The notes: generated by a model not told the origin, from the sequence alone. Shown: positions 17,402 to 26,779, counted from the first letter of the stretch. The stretch is 64,000 nucleotides of DNA from Roseobacter litoralis Och 149 (GCF_000154785.2 NC_015730.1:992001-1056000); one strand, 5' to 3'. Made by a program: numbers and translations.

Positions 17402-17883
17402 CAGCCTAAGTGCCGTCGGTTTCGGGTGGTCGCAACGTATGACTTTTGCGATTGGGTGTGGGTTTGTTTCTTCGGTCTTCTGCGTAATAAATCCCACCGG
17501 GTAGCCGTGGCGCAGGAAACGGACTGTGACAAGTCATTTCATGGCTATTTTGCAGATGTCATGCGCCTGATGCGCGAGCCTAGACGGTGCATGGTTGAAC
17601 CCAGCGCCGTTCACTGTTTTGCACCAGTGAACCGTGTTTGAGGCGAAGGCGGTTACAGTAACATCGGCGGCGGTAGCATCCCGCACATTCCGATTCAGCG
17701 CGTTCCCCGGAAATAGACGGCCTGTACTTCCCTCGCGTTGAAATGCCCTTGGGTTTGACCGCGGGCACGTCCACCACATTTTGGCCAGTCCAATTTACGC
17801 ACGGCCTGTCCACATGGAAAAATCGAACGATCCGCCTGAGACAAAAGCAGCCTGAAATGGACCGCTCGCAGTTAAAATACAAA
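17402..17883. other. Gene-poor stretch, possible small-RNA region
   Basis: No convincing coding frame was found. Apart from the leftward terminator at its left edge, the only structure noticed is an inverted repeat GTTCACTG-TTTTGCAC-CAGTGAAC at 17609-17632. Open frames here lack ribosome sites and show no family resemblance. Confidence 0.4.
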
Positions 17884-17908
17884 GACCGGCGCGATTTGCG
17901 CGCCGGTC
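17884..17908 (-). terminator. Terminator of the small lipoprotein gene
   Basis: GACCGGCGCG (17884-17893) pairs exactly with CGCGCCGGTC (17899-17908) around a 5-base loop. In the minus direction it is followed by TTTGTATTTTAA. It lies about 30 bases after the stop of the lipoprotein gene. Confidence 0.75.
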
Positions 17909-17938
17909 ACCCGGTCTCAGTTGAACGTTACTGCCTGA

Positions 17939-18142
17939 TCATCCGTCGGAACCAGCCGCTTTCCTGACGCCTTTCACGGCCAGTTTTCCAGCGCCAACCG
18001 CGCCTTTTGCGACAACCTTTGTTGTTCCGGCGGCGACACCGACCGAGTTGTCAATGACTTGGTCGGTGGAACAGGCCGCGATGTTGAGCAATGCGGCCAA
18101 AAGAGTTACCACGAGTGCCTTGCGTGTCGTGAAAAGTTTCAT
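17939..18142 (-). CDS. Small predicted lipoprotein
   Basis: A 67-residue protein with a type II signal peptide: MKLFTTRKALVVTLLAALLN then IAAC, so C24 would be lipidated. The mature part is 44 residues, rich in Gly, Ala, Val and Lys (for example TTKVVAKGAVGAGKLAVKG), and resembles short Gly/Ala/Val-rich lipoproteins seen in many proteobacteria. Function is unknown. An AAGGAGA site precedes the ATG, and it is followed by its own terminator, so it is a monocistronic unit. It diverges from the LysR gene. Confidence 0.75.
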   Translation of the reverse strand: MKLFTTRKALVVTLLAALLNIAACSTDQVIDNSVGVAAGTTKVVAKGAVGAGKLAVKGVRKAAGSDG

Positions 18143-18351
18143 TTTCAGTCTCCTTTTCCCAACAAATGGGTTTTAGCCAGCGTGGAAGCTGATCCCGCGA
18201 TGATGCGCGTTGGGACGCTCGTCCCGGTTGGCCATCTGCGAAATGCAGTCTCGGCCACATCAACTTCCACGAGCGAAGATTTAGGACATTCCATCAGACA
18301 AGAAAAACGAATAAGAATTGTATATGAAACGCGTAAAGCTCATGGATTAAT

Positions 18352-19281
18352 ATGGACATCACCCTCATCAAGACCTTCATCGAAGTCGCCAACACCGGCT
18401 CTTTCGTCGCCGCCTGCGACCGTCTGTTCGTAACGCAATCGGCCGTGAGCCTGCGGATCCAGCGGCTCGAAGACAGCTTGGGCCACCCCCTTTTTATCCG
18501 CTCCAAGGCGGGTGCCGTGTTGACGTCCGAGGGCAAACAGTTCGAACGATACGCGCTCAGCCTGCTCAAGATCTGGGAAGAGGCCCGCCAGCAGATCGCC
18601 ATTCCGGAAGGCTACAGCCGTGCCTTGTCTATCGGCGCGCAATATTCGCTGTGGCCCCGGCTGGGTTTTCGCTGGCTGGACGCAATGCAGGCGCAGATGC
18701 CTGAACTCAGCGTGCATGCTGAACTAGGCATGACAGATAGGATAACGCGCTTTTTGATCGAAGGCGTGGTGCAAGCTGCGCTTCTTTATACACCGCAATT
18801 GCGCCCGGGGTTGATCGTAGAGCATGCGCTGGATGATGAGCTGATCTTGGTGGCCTCCTATCCTGAAGCCACCGTAGATATGAAGAAGGAATTCGTCTCT
18901 GTGGATTGGGGGCCTGAATTCACCCATGCGCTGACCATCGCCCTGCCGCATCTAACAGATTCTGGGCGGTCCATGGCGCTCGGTGCGCTGGCAGCGGATT
19001 ATGTCGTCAACAGGAAGGCAGCTGCTTTCCTGCCGGCGCGGTCTGTAAAGCGTCATTTGGATGCAGGAAGACTGCACATTGTTGCGGACGCGCCACGCTT
19101 TCCCTATCCATCCTGGGTCGTATTTCGGGATGACTTGGATGACGATCTGACGGAGCTGATGCGCACGACTCTGGCGCAAGTGGTGCAAAGTGCTGAAGAT
19201 GAACAGAAATCCGTGGTTGATCAGCTTGAGGTAATGAAAAATTTCGATGCTGAAGATCATTCACCTATTACAAGTAAATAA
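18352..19281 (+). CDS. LysR family transcriptional regulator
   Basis: A 309-residue regulator. The N-terminal winged helix is MDITLIKTFIEVANTGSFVA, with the recognition helix in VTQSAVSLRIQRLEDSLG, followed by LFIRSKAGAVLTSEG. The effector-binding domain starts near residue 90 (RALSIGAQYSLWPRLGFRWL). It lacks the most common LysR effector landmarks, so its ligand is not predictable. It is transcribed alone, divergently from the lipoprotein. LysR proteins often control the divergent neighbour and themselves, but nothing here links it to a pathway. The AT-rich stretch upstream (about 18300-18350) probably holds its promoter. Confidence 0.88.
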   Translation: MDITLIKTFIEVANTGSFVAACDRLFVTQSAVSLRIQRLEDSLGHPLFIRSKAGAVLTSEGKQFERYALSLLKIWEEARQQIAIPEGYSRALSIGAQYSLWPRLGFRWLDAMQAQMPELSVHAELGMTDRITRFLIEGVVQAALLYTPQLRPGLIVEHALDDELILVASYPEATVDMKKEFVSVDWGPEFTHALTIALPHLTDSGRSMALGALAADYVVNRKAAAFLPARSVKRHLDAGRLHIVADAPRFPYPSWVVFRDDLDDDLTELMRTTLAQVVQSAEDEQKSVVDQLEVMKNFDAEDHSPITSK

Positions 19282-19406
19282 TACTCGTCTCATACCCGAT
19301 TATTTCGAATTTCACTCAAGACAAACCGTTCTCTATATCCGGTCTCAGCAGAGATGCTCCCGTTCCTCAATGAGGGCGGGTCACCTTGTTGGGAAAGGAA
19401 TGACCC

Positions 19407-20261
19407 ATGAACACACTTTTGAAACTGGCTTCGGTTTCCGCGATCGCATTGTTGGTTGCGTCTCCTGTATTTGCACAGTCTGGTTTGGTCGGTATCGATG
19501 ATCTGGATGATCGTATCGATGACATCGCCGAAGACGCGCAGGACAATCTGGAAGATGGCAACGACGATGGTCGTTTTGGCCCGAATAACGTGCCGCAGGG
19601 CTGGCGCGGATCATTTGCACTGACAGGATCGGCCGCCAATGGCAACACGGACACCGGTGAGCTCTCGGCTGCAGGTCGTCTGACCTACGGCATTGGCTCG
19701 TGGAACCACCTGATCGGATTTGCGGTCGAATATGGCGAAGCCAACGGAACAAAGAACGAAGAGAAATTCTTTGGTACTTACGAAGGCAACCGCTACTTCA
19801 CCGACGAATTCTACGCGTTTGGCCTTGCCCGCTACGAGTTTGACGGCGTGTCTGTGGATGACGACGGCAACGTGCTGGACGGCGACCAACAGGACGCTTT
19901 CATCGGCTTCGGCCCGGGGTACCGGGTGCTGAACGACCAAAACCACACTTGGCGTGTGCAGGCAGGTCCAGGTGTTCGGTACTTCAGTGACATCACTGAT
20001 GAATCCGATACTGAAATCGGCTTCATCGCGTCGTCGCGGTACTACTACGGCTTTAATGAGCAAGTATCGTTCACCCTGGACACAGATGTCCTTGGGTCTG
20101 ATGTCAACACAGTTCTCACCAATGACGCTGGCATCAACTTCAAAGTGACCGATACCCTGTCAACCCGTGTGAGCTATCGAACAGAGTACAATACCGACCC
20201 TGCGGGTGGCCGTAAATCGACCGACAACACACTGGGCCTGTCGTTGGTGCTGGGCTTCTAA
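19407..20261 (+). CDS. DUF481 (YdiY-like) outer-membrane protein
   Basis: A 284-residue exported protein. The signal peptide is MNTLLKLASVSAIALLVASP, with cleavage probably after VFA, followed by an acidic linker (DLDDRIDDIAEDAQDNLED). The barrel part is typical of the DUF481 family: SFALTGSAANGNTDTGELSA, then paired strands and the ending NTLGLSLVLGF with a terminal phenylalanine. DUF481 proteins are small outer-membrane barrels of unknown function, often linked to salt or osmotic response. A GGAAAGGAATG ribosome site precedes the ATG, and a strong terminator follows. Confidence 0.87.
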   Translation: MNTLLKLASVSAIALLVASPVFAQSGLVGIDDLDDRIDDIAEDAQDNLEDGNDDGRFGPNNVPQGWRGSFALTGSAANGNTDTGELSAAGRLTYGIGSWNHLIGFAVEYGEANGTKNEEKFFGTYEGNRYFTDEFYAFGLARYEFDGVSVDDDGNVLDGDQQDAFIGFGPGYRVLNDQNHTWRVQAGPGVRYFSDITDESDTEIGFIASSRYYYGFNEQVSFTLDTDVLGSDVNTVLTNDAGINFKVTDTLSTRVSYRTEYNTDPAGGRKSTDNTLGLSLVLGF

Positions 20262-20321
20262 GCACCTTGAAACGCGTCTGGCCGGTTCAGCGTCGTACGG
20301 ATCAGGCAACGTTCAACTCCG

Positions 20322-20345
20322 GGGGCAGGGAAACCTGCCCCTTTG
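20322..20345 (+). terminator. Rho-independent terminator after the DUF481 gene
   Basis: GGGGCAGG (20322-20329), loop GAAA, CCTGCCCC (20334-20341), then TTTG. An exact 8-base stem with a stable GNRA-type loop, 60 bases after the stop codon. Confidence 0.85.
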
Positions 20346-21340
20346 TTTAAAGCGAGTGCACCTGATGAACATGGCGGCAGATATTTCGATTCAAACGGAT
20401 GCGTATGACTGTCTTGCGGTTGAGCTTCTTACTTCGCAGAACACTGGCACCGTGATCGGCGTTTGACTTGGTCGTGGCCGACCCGGGGCACGTTTTTTGT
20501 GTTCGGCTTTGACCCGGTCATGACGGAAGTCTTCGAAAAACTGATTGAAGTGCAAACCCTATCTGGGCAGCCTGAACGCTTCGTTGACCAAAAACCAAAT
20601 AAGCCTGCTGCGACGCAGTAGCCAATGCACCAGAATAGGTGGCTTTTTCGACGGCCGCGCGGCGTAGCAAACTGTTCACCTGCAGCGAGAAATCAAGTTT
20701 TCTTCTTTAGGCTCGAAGCCGAACTGCGGCGGCGGCGCGGTCTCGCGTGATATATTTCATTGGTCAACGTCGGGTTGTCGTTGTGGTTGCGCGCGGCGGA
20801 CCGGAGGGTCCGTCAAAAAAGCGCCAAGCGGCACAGCTTGTGACGGTTCGCAGGGTGCCGGTGGCTGAGCTTGTCCTTGAACAGGGGCGGAGCAAAGCGT
20901 GTTGCTGTAAGTGTCGGGCGAAGCTCGGCGGCGTCGATGCGTCAATGTTCAGTGAGATGAAGGCCATGGAGAAAGAGAACAGGTCAAGTTGCTGCGACAT
21001 CCCATTGTTGAATGACAACGGACATACTGGCCAATCAGCTTGGGCGCAGACGCCACCTCGACAACATATTTAGCAAAAGGCTGTGGTGGCTGCCGTTTCA
21101 GGAAACGATCAATTTCCAGGAAATCAATCACGGCTTCAGCAAAGACTGGATCACATGCCACCAGTTACCCGCGCCCCATTCGGCGCTTGATTGCAAGGTG
21201 CCCGGTGTAACATAGTGTTCAAGCATAAAATGAGTAAAAGCAGCATTATACCCAAACCCCATACACCCTGGCTAAGGTGTAATTTCCCACAAAAGACTTG
21301 AGACCACGTCAAAAGCTCTTGGAAGGCTGAGGATCAAACA
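20346..21340. other. Gene-free stretch of about 1 kb
   Basis: No coding frame with a ribosome site and recognisable product was found. A minus-strand run at about 20950-21160 (FLEIDRFLKRQPPQPFAKYV in one frame) looks faintly protein-like but is closed on both sides. The stretch may hold eroded insertion-sequence or gene debris. The last 100 bases probably contain the promoter of the acyl-CoA ligase gene. Confidence 0.4.
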
Positions 21341-22900
21341 ATGACAATTTACAAAAGCACGTTTCCCGATGTCGCATTAACCCAAGACACTATTACGCAA
21401 CGCGTATTTGAAAACATTGACCCCAAGATGACCGTTCTGATTGACGGACCGACGGGGCGGGAACGAACCGGGGCTCAATTCATTCATGACGTGAAATCTC
21501 TGGCGGGCGGTTTGACGGCGCGAGGGTGGGGGGCTGGAAAAACCATTGCGTTGATGGCGCCGAACATACCTGAGTTCTGCGTCATTTTTCACGCGTCCGC
21601 CTGGGCCGCGGGGACGATCACAACAATCAATCCGACCTATACCGCACCCGAGGTCAAACACCAGCTTGAGGATGCCGGCGCCGAGGTCCTGATTACTATC
21701 GCGATGTTTGCCGATATCGCCAAAGAGGCCATCAAGGGTACGCGCATCAACGACATCGTTATCATTGATGAGGCCCCTGCGGGAATGCTTCCCCTTCATG
21801 AACTGATGGGGCCGCCGATGACCGCACAAATCCCTGTGGATGTGACGACCCATGTGGTGGTGTTGCCCTATTCTTCGGGCACCACTGGTCTGCCCAAAGG
21901 CGTCATGCTCACCCATCAGAACCTTGTTGTGAATGTAGATCAGGTTTTGGCGGTAACCGGCCTTTCGGGCGCGCGCGAGACGACCATTGCCTTCTTGCCG
22001 TTTTTTCACATTTATGGCCTGCAGGTTCTTCAGAATGTGTACATTGCGGCTGGTGGCTGTCTGGTGACCATGCCGCGCTTTGATCTTGAGCTTTTTCTGA
22101 GTTTGATCGAAACGCATAAAACACCGAAACTCTGGATTGTTCCGCCAGTGGCATTGGCCTTGGCCAAACATCCCATAGTCGACAAATATGACCTGTCCTG
22201 TCTCGAGCAGGTCAATTCTGCAGCTGCCCCCTTGGGATCGGACGTGGCAGAGGCCATCAGCCAGCGACTGGGCACGCACACGACGCAAGCCTATGGCATG
22301 ACCGAACTTTCCCCGGCTAGTCACGCGTCGCCCTTTGGTAAAGGCAAGGACGGGTCGTCGGGTGCTGCGTTGCCAAATACCGAGTGCAGGATCGTCGACA
22401 CAGAAACCCTCAAAGATGTAGCACCTGGACAGGATGGAGAGCTTTGGGTGCGTGGGCCGCAGGTCATGGCGGGCTATCTGAACAATCCTCGGGCCACAAA
22501 AGAGACAATCGCCGAAAATGGATGGCTCAGGACAGGTGACATCGCCAGAATCGATTCCGATTCCTTCGTTTACATCACGGACCGCCTCAAGGAACTCATT
22601 AAATACAAGGGCTTTCAGGTGGCACCGGCTGAACTGGAGGCTGCATTGGTCTCGCATCCCGCGATACTTGATGCCGCAGTCATCGGTGTGCCAGATGAAG
22701 AAGCAGGGGAGTTACCCGCGGCCTTCATTGTGGTCGCTGAAGATAGCAACACGCTGTCATTGGAAGAGGTTCAAGCCCATCTCGCGGAACGTCTGGCCCC
22801 CTTCAAGCAAGTGCAAAGGCTGAGTGTTGTTGATGCAATCCCCAAATCTGCATCTGGCAAGATTCTCCGACGGGTTCTGCGCGATCAATCCAGCGCATAA
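21341..22900 (+). CDS. AMP-dependent acyl-CoA synthetase (4-coumarate-CoA ligase-like)
   Basis: A 519-residue adenylate-forming ligase of the 4CL/firefly-luciferase branch. The P-loop-like motif is YSSGTTGLPKGVMLTH, followed by YGMTELSP, GELWVRGPQVMAGYL, WLRTGDIA, the hinge region ITDRLKELIKYKGFQVAPAE and the catalytic lysine region PKSASGKILRR. It should activate a carboxylic acid to its CoA thioester through an acyl-AMP. Both aromatic acids and medium-chain fatty acids are possible. The ATG at 21341 follows GGAAGGCTGAGGA. It stands alone between long non-coding stretches. Confidence 0.88.
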   Translation: MTIYKSTFPDVALTQDTITQRVFENIDPKMTVLIDGPTGRERTGAQFIHDVKSLAGGLTARGWGAGKTIALMAPNIPEFCVIFHASAWAAGTITTINPTYTAPEVKHQLEDAGAEVLITIAMFADIAKEAIKGTRINDIVIIDEAPAGMLPLHELMGPPMTAQIPVDVTTHVVVLPYSSGTTGLPKGVMLTHQNLVVNVDQVLAVTGLSGARETTIAFLPFFHIYGLQVLQNVYIAAGGCLVTMPRFDLELFLSLIETHKTPKLWIVPPVALALAKHPIVDKYDLSCLEQVNSAAAPLGSDVAEAISQRLGTHTTQAYGMTELSPASHASPFGKGKDGSSGAALPNTECRIVDTETLKDVAPGQDGELWVRGPQVMAGYLNNPRATKETIAENGWLRTGDIARIDSDSFVYITDRLKELIKYKGFQVAPAELEAALVSHPAILDAAVIGVPDEEAGELPAAFIVVAEDSNTLSLEEVQAHLAERLAPFKQVQRLSVVDAIPKSASGKILRRVLRDQSSA

Positions 22901-23154
22901 ACTGTTTGTTTTCGTCCCGACGGGTGCAATTACACGCGTCTAAGTCTTGTGGCTGCCCAAAATGAGGCAGGGGCGCAGATAACTCAAACAGCGGGCGAAG
23001 GGGCCTCAAAGCCCTTGCAATGCAATAAAAAATCAAAAGAGGCATTGTTTTTCAATATGTTATACAGTTTTAACGATCACAAAACTAATTTTTAACGAAA
23101 TATTGGGCTTTCCGGCGCAATTTCTGAACAAATCAGCAATGTCGGAGCGCGTGT

Positions 23155-23667
23155 ATGAGTATTCTTGATCCAATTAAGTCCGAAGCAGATCAACCCGGTC
23201 AGAACCAGGGCTTTATGATCGCCTATCTGGAGGCGCTGTCGCTGGTTGAGCGATTGCACCGCCTTTTACTCGATGTCATCAAAGATGAATTCGAACGTGT
23301 CGGGGTGCTTGAGATCAACGCCGTACAAGCGCTGCTGCTGTTCAACATCGGTGAAAACGAGGTAACGGCAGGCGAACTAAAGAGCCGGGGATACTATCAG
23401 GGCAGCAACGTGAGCTACAATTTGAAAAAGCTTGTTGAAATGGGCTACATGCACCATCAGCGCTGCGAAATTGACCGTCGCTCGGTGCGCGTGAAGCTGA
23501 CTGAAAAGGGCCGCAAAATCCGTGACGTGGTCACTGTGCTGTTTTCACGCCATGCCGAAGGCTTGGAGCAAAAGGGTGTATTGGGCCCCGAAGGTATTGA
23601 TGACATCACGCGGTCTCTCAAGCGGATGGAGCGGTATTGGACGGACCAGATCCGCTACATCTACTGA
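23155..23667 (+). CDS. MarR/LdtR-like transcriptional regulator
   Basis: A 170-residue winged-helix protein. The core matches the LdtR-like MarR group of alphaproteobacteria: LHRLLLDVIKDEFERVGVLE, then INAVQALLLFNIGENEVTAG, the recognition helix region QGSNVSYNLKKLVEMGYMH and the wing RRSVRVKLTEKGR. LdtR was described as a stress-responsive regulator of cell-wall L,D-transpeptidase genes in Liberibacter; no such target is present in this window. The upstream 120 bases are strikingly AT-rich and probably contain a promoter and operator. Confidence 0.82.
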   Translation: MSILDPIKSEADQPGQNQGFMIAYLEALSLVERLHRLLLDVIKDEFERVGVLEINAVQALLLFNIGENEVTAGELKSRGYYQGSNVSYNLKKLVEMGYMHHQRCEIDRRSVRVKLTEKGRKIRDVVTVLFSRHAEGLEQKGVLGPEGIDDITRSLKRMERYWTDQIRYIY

Positions 23668-23670
23668 TAA

Positions 23671-24387
23671 TTATTGAAGCGCGCTCACGGCAATACCCGC
23701 AAGTTCGCGCTTCAATTTTTGCGTCATCGCGTTGGCGTAGTCCTCAAACCCCAGCGCTGTTTGTACAAAGGAGTCCGCGCCCATGATGACTTCTGCGGCG
23801 AAATAAGCGGATAACTCCCCAATTTCGACATATCTGCGATCTGTGGCCGCTGGCGCGTCTGATCCGATCGCAAGGGCATTGATTGTAATTTCGCTGGACA
23901 TGAGGGTCTCTCTTACATGCCGTGGCCGCGGGCCCAGATTGGATTTCCCGTCTCCGGATAAATCTAGCGTACGTTTCCAGCAGGACGCCATTTGGTCCAG
24001 ATAATCCGCGCCGATCTGCATGGCGGTCCCAAGTGCCGTGCCGGGGGTTGCCTCGCGCCGTTGCGTTTGTGCCAAAGTTTTGCTGACATTTTGCAATGCG
24101 TCTTGCCCTGTGATCGGTGTCCAGCCAACAAGCAGCTCTTGGTCATCCGGGCCGCTCCATTCATAGACCAAAAGGGAAACCGGTGCAGAGGGCATCGCCA
24201 ATAAAATTTTGGTGACTTCCGGGTGATTAAGGGCTGCCACGAGGCCATCGATCTGCAATCTGTATTCCCGCAAATCAACCGATCCGGAAACGTCCAGACC
24301 AATCGCAAGTGCCTGACGACAGTTTGCAAAGGCGACAGTGGGCGACACGAAATGTGCACATAGGATGAAAAATAAAATGCGCCGCAT
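23671..24387 (-). CDS. DUF1194 (von Willebrand A-like) exported protein
   Basis: A 238-residue protein with a signal peptide (MRRILFFILCAHFVSPTVAF). Behind it is a VWA-like domain with a MIDAS-type start, LAIGLDVSGSVDLREYR, and later LDLSGDGKSNLGPRPRH, which fit a divalent-metal adhesion site (DxSxS and a later Thr/Asp). It is the second of two tandem DUF1194 genes, with 2 bases between them. The product should be periplasmic; partners are unknown. The stop is 4 bases from that of the converging LdtR-like gene. Confidence 0.8.
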   Translation of the reverse strand: MRRILFFILCAHFVSPTVAFANCRQALAIGLDVSGSVDLREYRLQIDGLVAALNHPEVTKILLAMPSAPVSLLVYEWSGPDDQELLVGWTPITGQDALQNVSKTLAQTQRREATPGTALGTAMQIGADYLDQMASCWKRTLDLSGDGKSNLGPRPRHVRETLMSSEITINALAIGSDAPAATDRRYVEIGELSAYFAAEVIMGADSFVQTALGFEDYANAMTQKLKRELAGIAVSALQ

Positions 24388-24389
24388 CG

Positions 24390-25130
24390 CTAACCCCGGG
24401 GGGAATGGGGCGACGATGTTGAGCCGATAACAGGCGGCGTCAATTCGCGCTCCAGCTTGCGACGCATCGCCCGTTCATAGTCTTCAAAACCCTGCGCAAT
24501 CTCCACGAAAGCAGCGGGACCGCGCATGACCTGCCCTTTGTAGAAGGCGATCAAGCCTGTTTCCGCTTCAAAATCGGCGCCGTTGACGACCAATCCGTTC
24601 ACTGTAACGCCGTCAAAGGGAAAAGCCGCATAAGCCTGAGCCGGGCTGAACCCCTCATTGTTCTGACCATCTCCTGCCATATCGAGTGTTTCATACAAAC
24701 AGGAAGGCGCCCGCTCCAACATGCCCGCACCGTACCCCAAGGCGTATCCCATTGCGGTGGGAAAATCATTGTGGCTGCGCTTGCTGTTTGCAATCCTTTG
24801 CGCTGCGCCAAGCAGCTTTGCCGGGCTGTCGATGAGCGTCCAGTCCAACAGAATTTCCTGATTGTAGCGCCCGGACCATTCGAAAGCAGCAAGCGCAACA
24901 TATTGATCTGTCGCAAAAAAGGCGGCCTGAACCTCTGGGGCGGTAAGCGCTGCGACCAGACCGCCTCTTTGCAGGGTGTCTTCTGCGGCGTCAACGGAGC
25001 TGGACACATCCATCGCAAGGACCAGCGCCAAGCGGCAATTCTGCGCCAGAGCGGCTGGCGCAGATAACAGCATGAGCCCGGCAAGAGTGGCTGCTCTTAC
25101 CAATGCCCCGTGTTTTCCATGCTTGCCCAT
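24390..25130 (-). CDS. DUF1194 (von Willebrand A-like) exported protein
   Basis: A 246-residue paralogue of the next gene. A signal peptide (VRAATLAGLMLLSAPAALA) precedes the MIDAS-like LVLAMDVSSSVDAAEDTLQ and LDMAGDGQNNEGFSP. The ATG at 25130 makes the gene overlap the glyoxalase gene by 34 bases; an in-frame TTG at 25103 would cut this to 7 bases and still keep the signal peptide, so the start is uncertain. The two proteins share the pattern FEWSG, GFEDY and AMxxKLxREL and arose by duplication. Function is unknown. Confidence 0.78.
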   Translation of the reverse strand: MGKHGKHGALVRAATLAGLMLLSAPAALAQNCRLALVLAMDVSSSVDAAEDTLQRGGLVAALTAPEVQAAFFATDQYVALAAFEWSGRYNQEILLDWTLIDSPAKLLGAAQRIANSKRSHNDFPTAMGYALGYGAGMLERAPSCLYETLDMAGDGQNNEGFSPAQAYAAFPFDGVTVNGLVVNGADFEAETGLIAFYKGQVMRGPAAFVEIAQGFEDYERAMRRKLERELTPPVIGSTSSPHSPRG

Positions 25131-25525
25131 GGCTCAGCCGGGGCAAGGTGGTCGCCTTCCTGCAGGATTTCGATTGAAATGTTGTCAGGTGAGCGCACAA
25201 AGGCCATGTGACCATCGCGCGGGGGGCGATTGATTGTTACGCCATTGTCCATCAAATGCTGGCACACCTCATAGATGTTGCCCACCCGGTAGGCGAGGTG
25301 TCCGAAGTGGCGGCTGTCGCTGGGCAGGCCCTCGTCACCGTCCCAATTATAGGTCAGTTCAACGGGACACTCTTCCTGACCGGGAGGCGCCATGAACACA
25401 AGGCTGAAGCGACCGCTGTCGCTGTCCATACGCCGCGTTTGCTTTAGGCCCAACAGTTCGTAAAAAGCGATGGATTTATCCAGATCCTTTACGCGGACCA
25501 TGGTGTGCAAATATTTTAATGTCAT
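25097..25525 (-). CDS. gloA: Lactoylglutathione lyase (glyoxalase I)
   Basis: A 142-residue single-domain glyoxalase. Family features are YLHTMVRVKDLDKSIAFYEL near the N-terminus, the metal ligands in the first His and in VELTYNWD, GHLAYRVGNIYEVC and the final ISIEILQ glutamate. It isomerises the methylglyoxal-glutathione hemithioacetal to S-lactoylglutathione in the cytoplasm. It is first in a minus-strand group with the two DUF1194 genes, the first of which overlaps its 3' end. The overlap may mean coupled translation, but a functional link is not obvious. Confidence 0.88.
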   Translation of the reverse strand: MTLKYLHTMVRVKDLDKSIAFYELLGLKQTRRMDSDSGRFSLVFMAPPGQEECPVELTYNWDGDEGLPSDSRHFGHLAYRVGNIYEVCQHLMDNGVTINRPPRDGHMAFVRSPDNISIEILQEGDHLAPAEPWASMENTGHW

Positions 25526-25927
25526 CAGGGTTTCCGTTTTGTGAGGTTACAAGTGCAGCCTAACATGCCCAGCTTTGGACGCCAGCACCATCCCGCAGAC
25601 GTGAACGCGCGGGTTGGAGGTCTGCGGAAATTTACAAAGGTCGTTCCTGCGAAGAGTGTCGAGATGTCTTCCAGAGGTCGATTTACACATCTGAGGCCAG
25701 AGCAGATTGCGTGTGTTCCAGTCATCGTGCCGTCTGGTAGGGTCAGTTGGAATCATAGACGTTACAAAAGCGGCGCACCCGTTCCTCGTGTTCTACAAAA
25801 GGAATTCCGACAAGGTATTTCAATTCGCACGCCCACGGCGTAAATCAAAAGTCTGGACACTGCGTGACCTGTCTCTTGTAAACCAAGATGCAAGCCGCAA
25901 CCTGTCGGCTCAATGCAACAAGATCGA
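25526..25927. other. Non-coding stretch upstream of thyA
   Basis: About 400 bases with no recognisable gene. A plus-strand frame at about 25770-25930 (AHPFLVFYKRNSDKVFQFA) is open but has no start, ribosome site or known family. It should contain divergent promoters for gloA and thyA; no clear hexamers were picked out. Confidence 0.35.
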
Positions 25928-26776
25928 ATGATGGGGAATGATTTGCAGCAGTATCACGACGCACTACGCACCATTCTGGAGTTCGGAGAAGAATCAACGG
26001 ATCGTACGGGCACCGGCACGACCTCTTACTTCGGGATGCAAATGCGCTACCGTCTCTCGGACGGCTTTCCACTGGTCACGACCAAGAAGTTGCACCTCCG
26101 CTCTATCTTTCATGAACTGCTCTGGTTTCTGTCCGGTGACACAAACATCCGTTACCTGCAGGAAAACGGTGTCAAGATTTGGGACGAATGGGCCGATGAA
26201 AACGGCGACCTCGGGCCGGTCTATGGCCACCAGTGGCGGGCGTTCTCTGCGGGCGCGCAGACAGGGGACGTAAAAGATGATGAGCCTTTGCACATTGGTC
26301 GGGGAGTTGATCAGGTAGCCAATCTGATTGACACAATCAAATCCAGTCCCGATAGCCGTCGTCTGATCGTGTCCGCCTGGAACCCGGCTGATGTGCCGCG
26401 CATGGCGCTGCCGCCGTGCCACGCGCTTTGGCAGGTGCGCGTGCTGAACGGTCGCATGCATCTGCAGCTATATCAACGTTCCGCAGACATGTTTCTGGGG
26501 GTGCCTTTCAACATTGCGTCATACTCGATGCTGCTTGTGATGTTGGCGCATGTCACCGGCTATGAACCGGGTGATTTCGTGCACACGCTGGGGGATGCGC
26601 ATATTTACAGCAACCACATGGATCAGGTGAATTTGCAACTGACGCGCACGCCCAAACCCTTGCCGAAACTGCGTATAAATCGTGATGTGAGTTCCATTTT
26701 TGACTTCCGCTACGAAGATTTTGAAGTGATCGGCTATGACCCTGACCCGGCGATCCGGGCACCTGTGGCGGTCTGA
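25928..26776 (+). CDS. thyA: Thymidylate synthase
   Basis: About 282 residues. ThyA converts dUMP to dTMP using methylene-tetrahydrofolate. Visible landmarks are [42 protein letters not shown], the catalytic cysteine in [29 protein letters not shown] and [12 protein letters not shown]. Between WRAF and VDQV there are about 17 residues, some 14 more than in the short E. coli form. Starts at 25913, 25928 and 25931 are all possible; no strong ribosome site is visible. folA follows after 3 bases, the usual thyA-folA pair, because ThyA turns over the folate that FolA regenerates. Confidence 0.95.
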   Translation: MMGNDLQQYHDALRTILEFGEESTDRTGTGTTSYFGMQMRYRLSDGFPLVTTKKLHLRSIFHELLWFLSGDTNIRYLQENGVKIWDEWADENGDLGPVYGHQWRAFSAGAQTGDVKDDEPLHIGRGVDQVANLIDTIKSSPDSRRLIVSAWNPADVPRMALPPCHALWQVRVLNGRMHLQLYQRSADMFLGVPFNIASYSMLLVMLAHVTGYEPGDFVHTLGDAHIYSNHMDQVNLQLTRTPKPLPKLRINRDVSSIFDFRYEDFEVIGYDPDPAIRAPVAV

Positions 26777-26779
26777 GCA

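Noticed and set aside
20365..20466. Short plus-strand open frame after the DUF481 terminator
   Set aside because: 33 codons, weak ribosome site, no family resemblance; kept out for lack of support.
21377..22657. Minus-strand open frame opposite the acyl-CoA ligase
   Set aside because: Antisense shadow; the plus strand carries complete adenylate-forming enzyme motifs.
23040..23110. Sigma-70 promoter in the AT-rich stretch before the LdtR-like gene
   Set aside because: TTGTTT and TTATAC occur but only nine bases apart, so no correctly spaced pair could be named.
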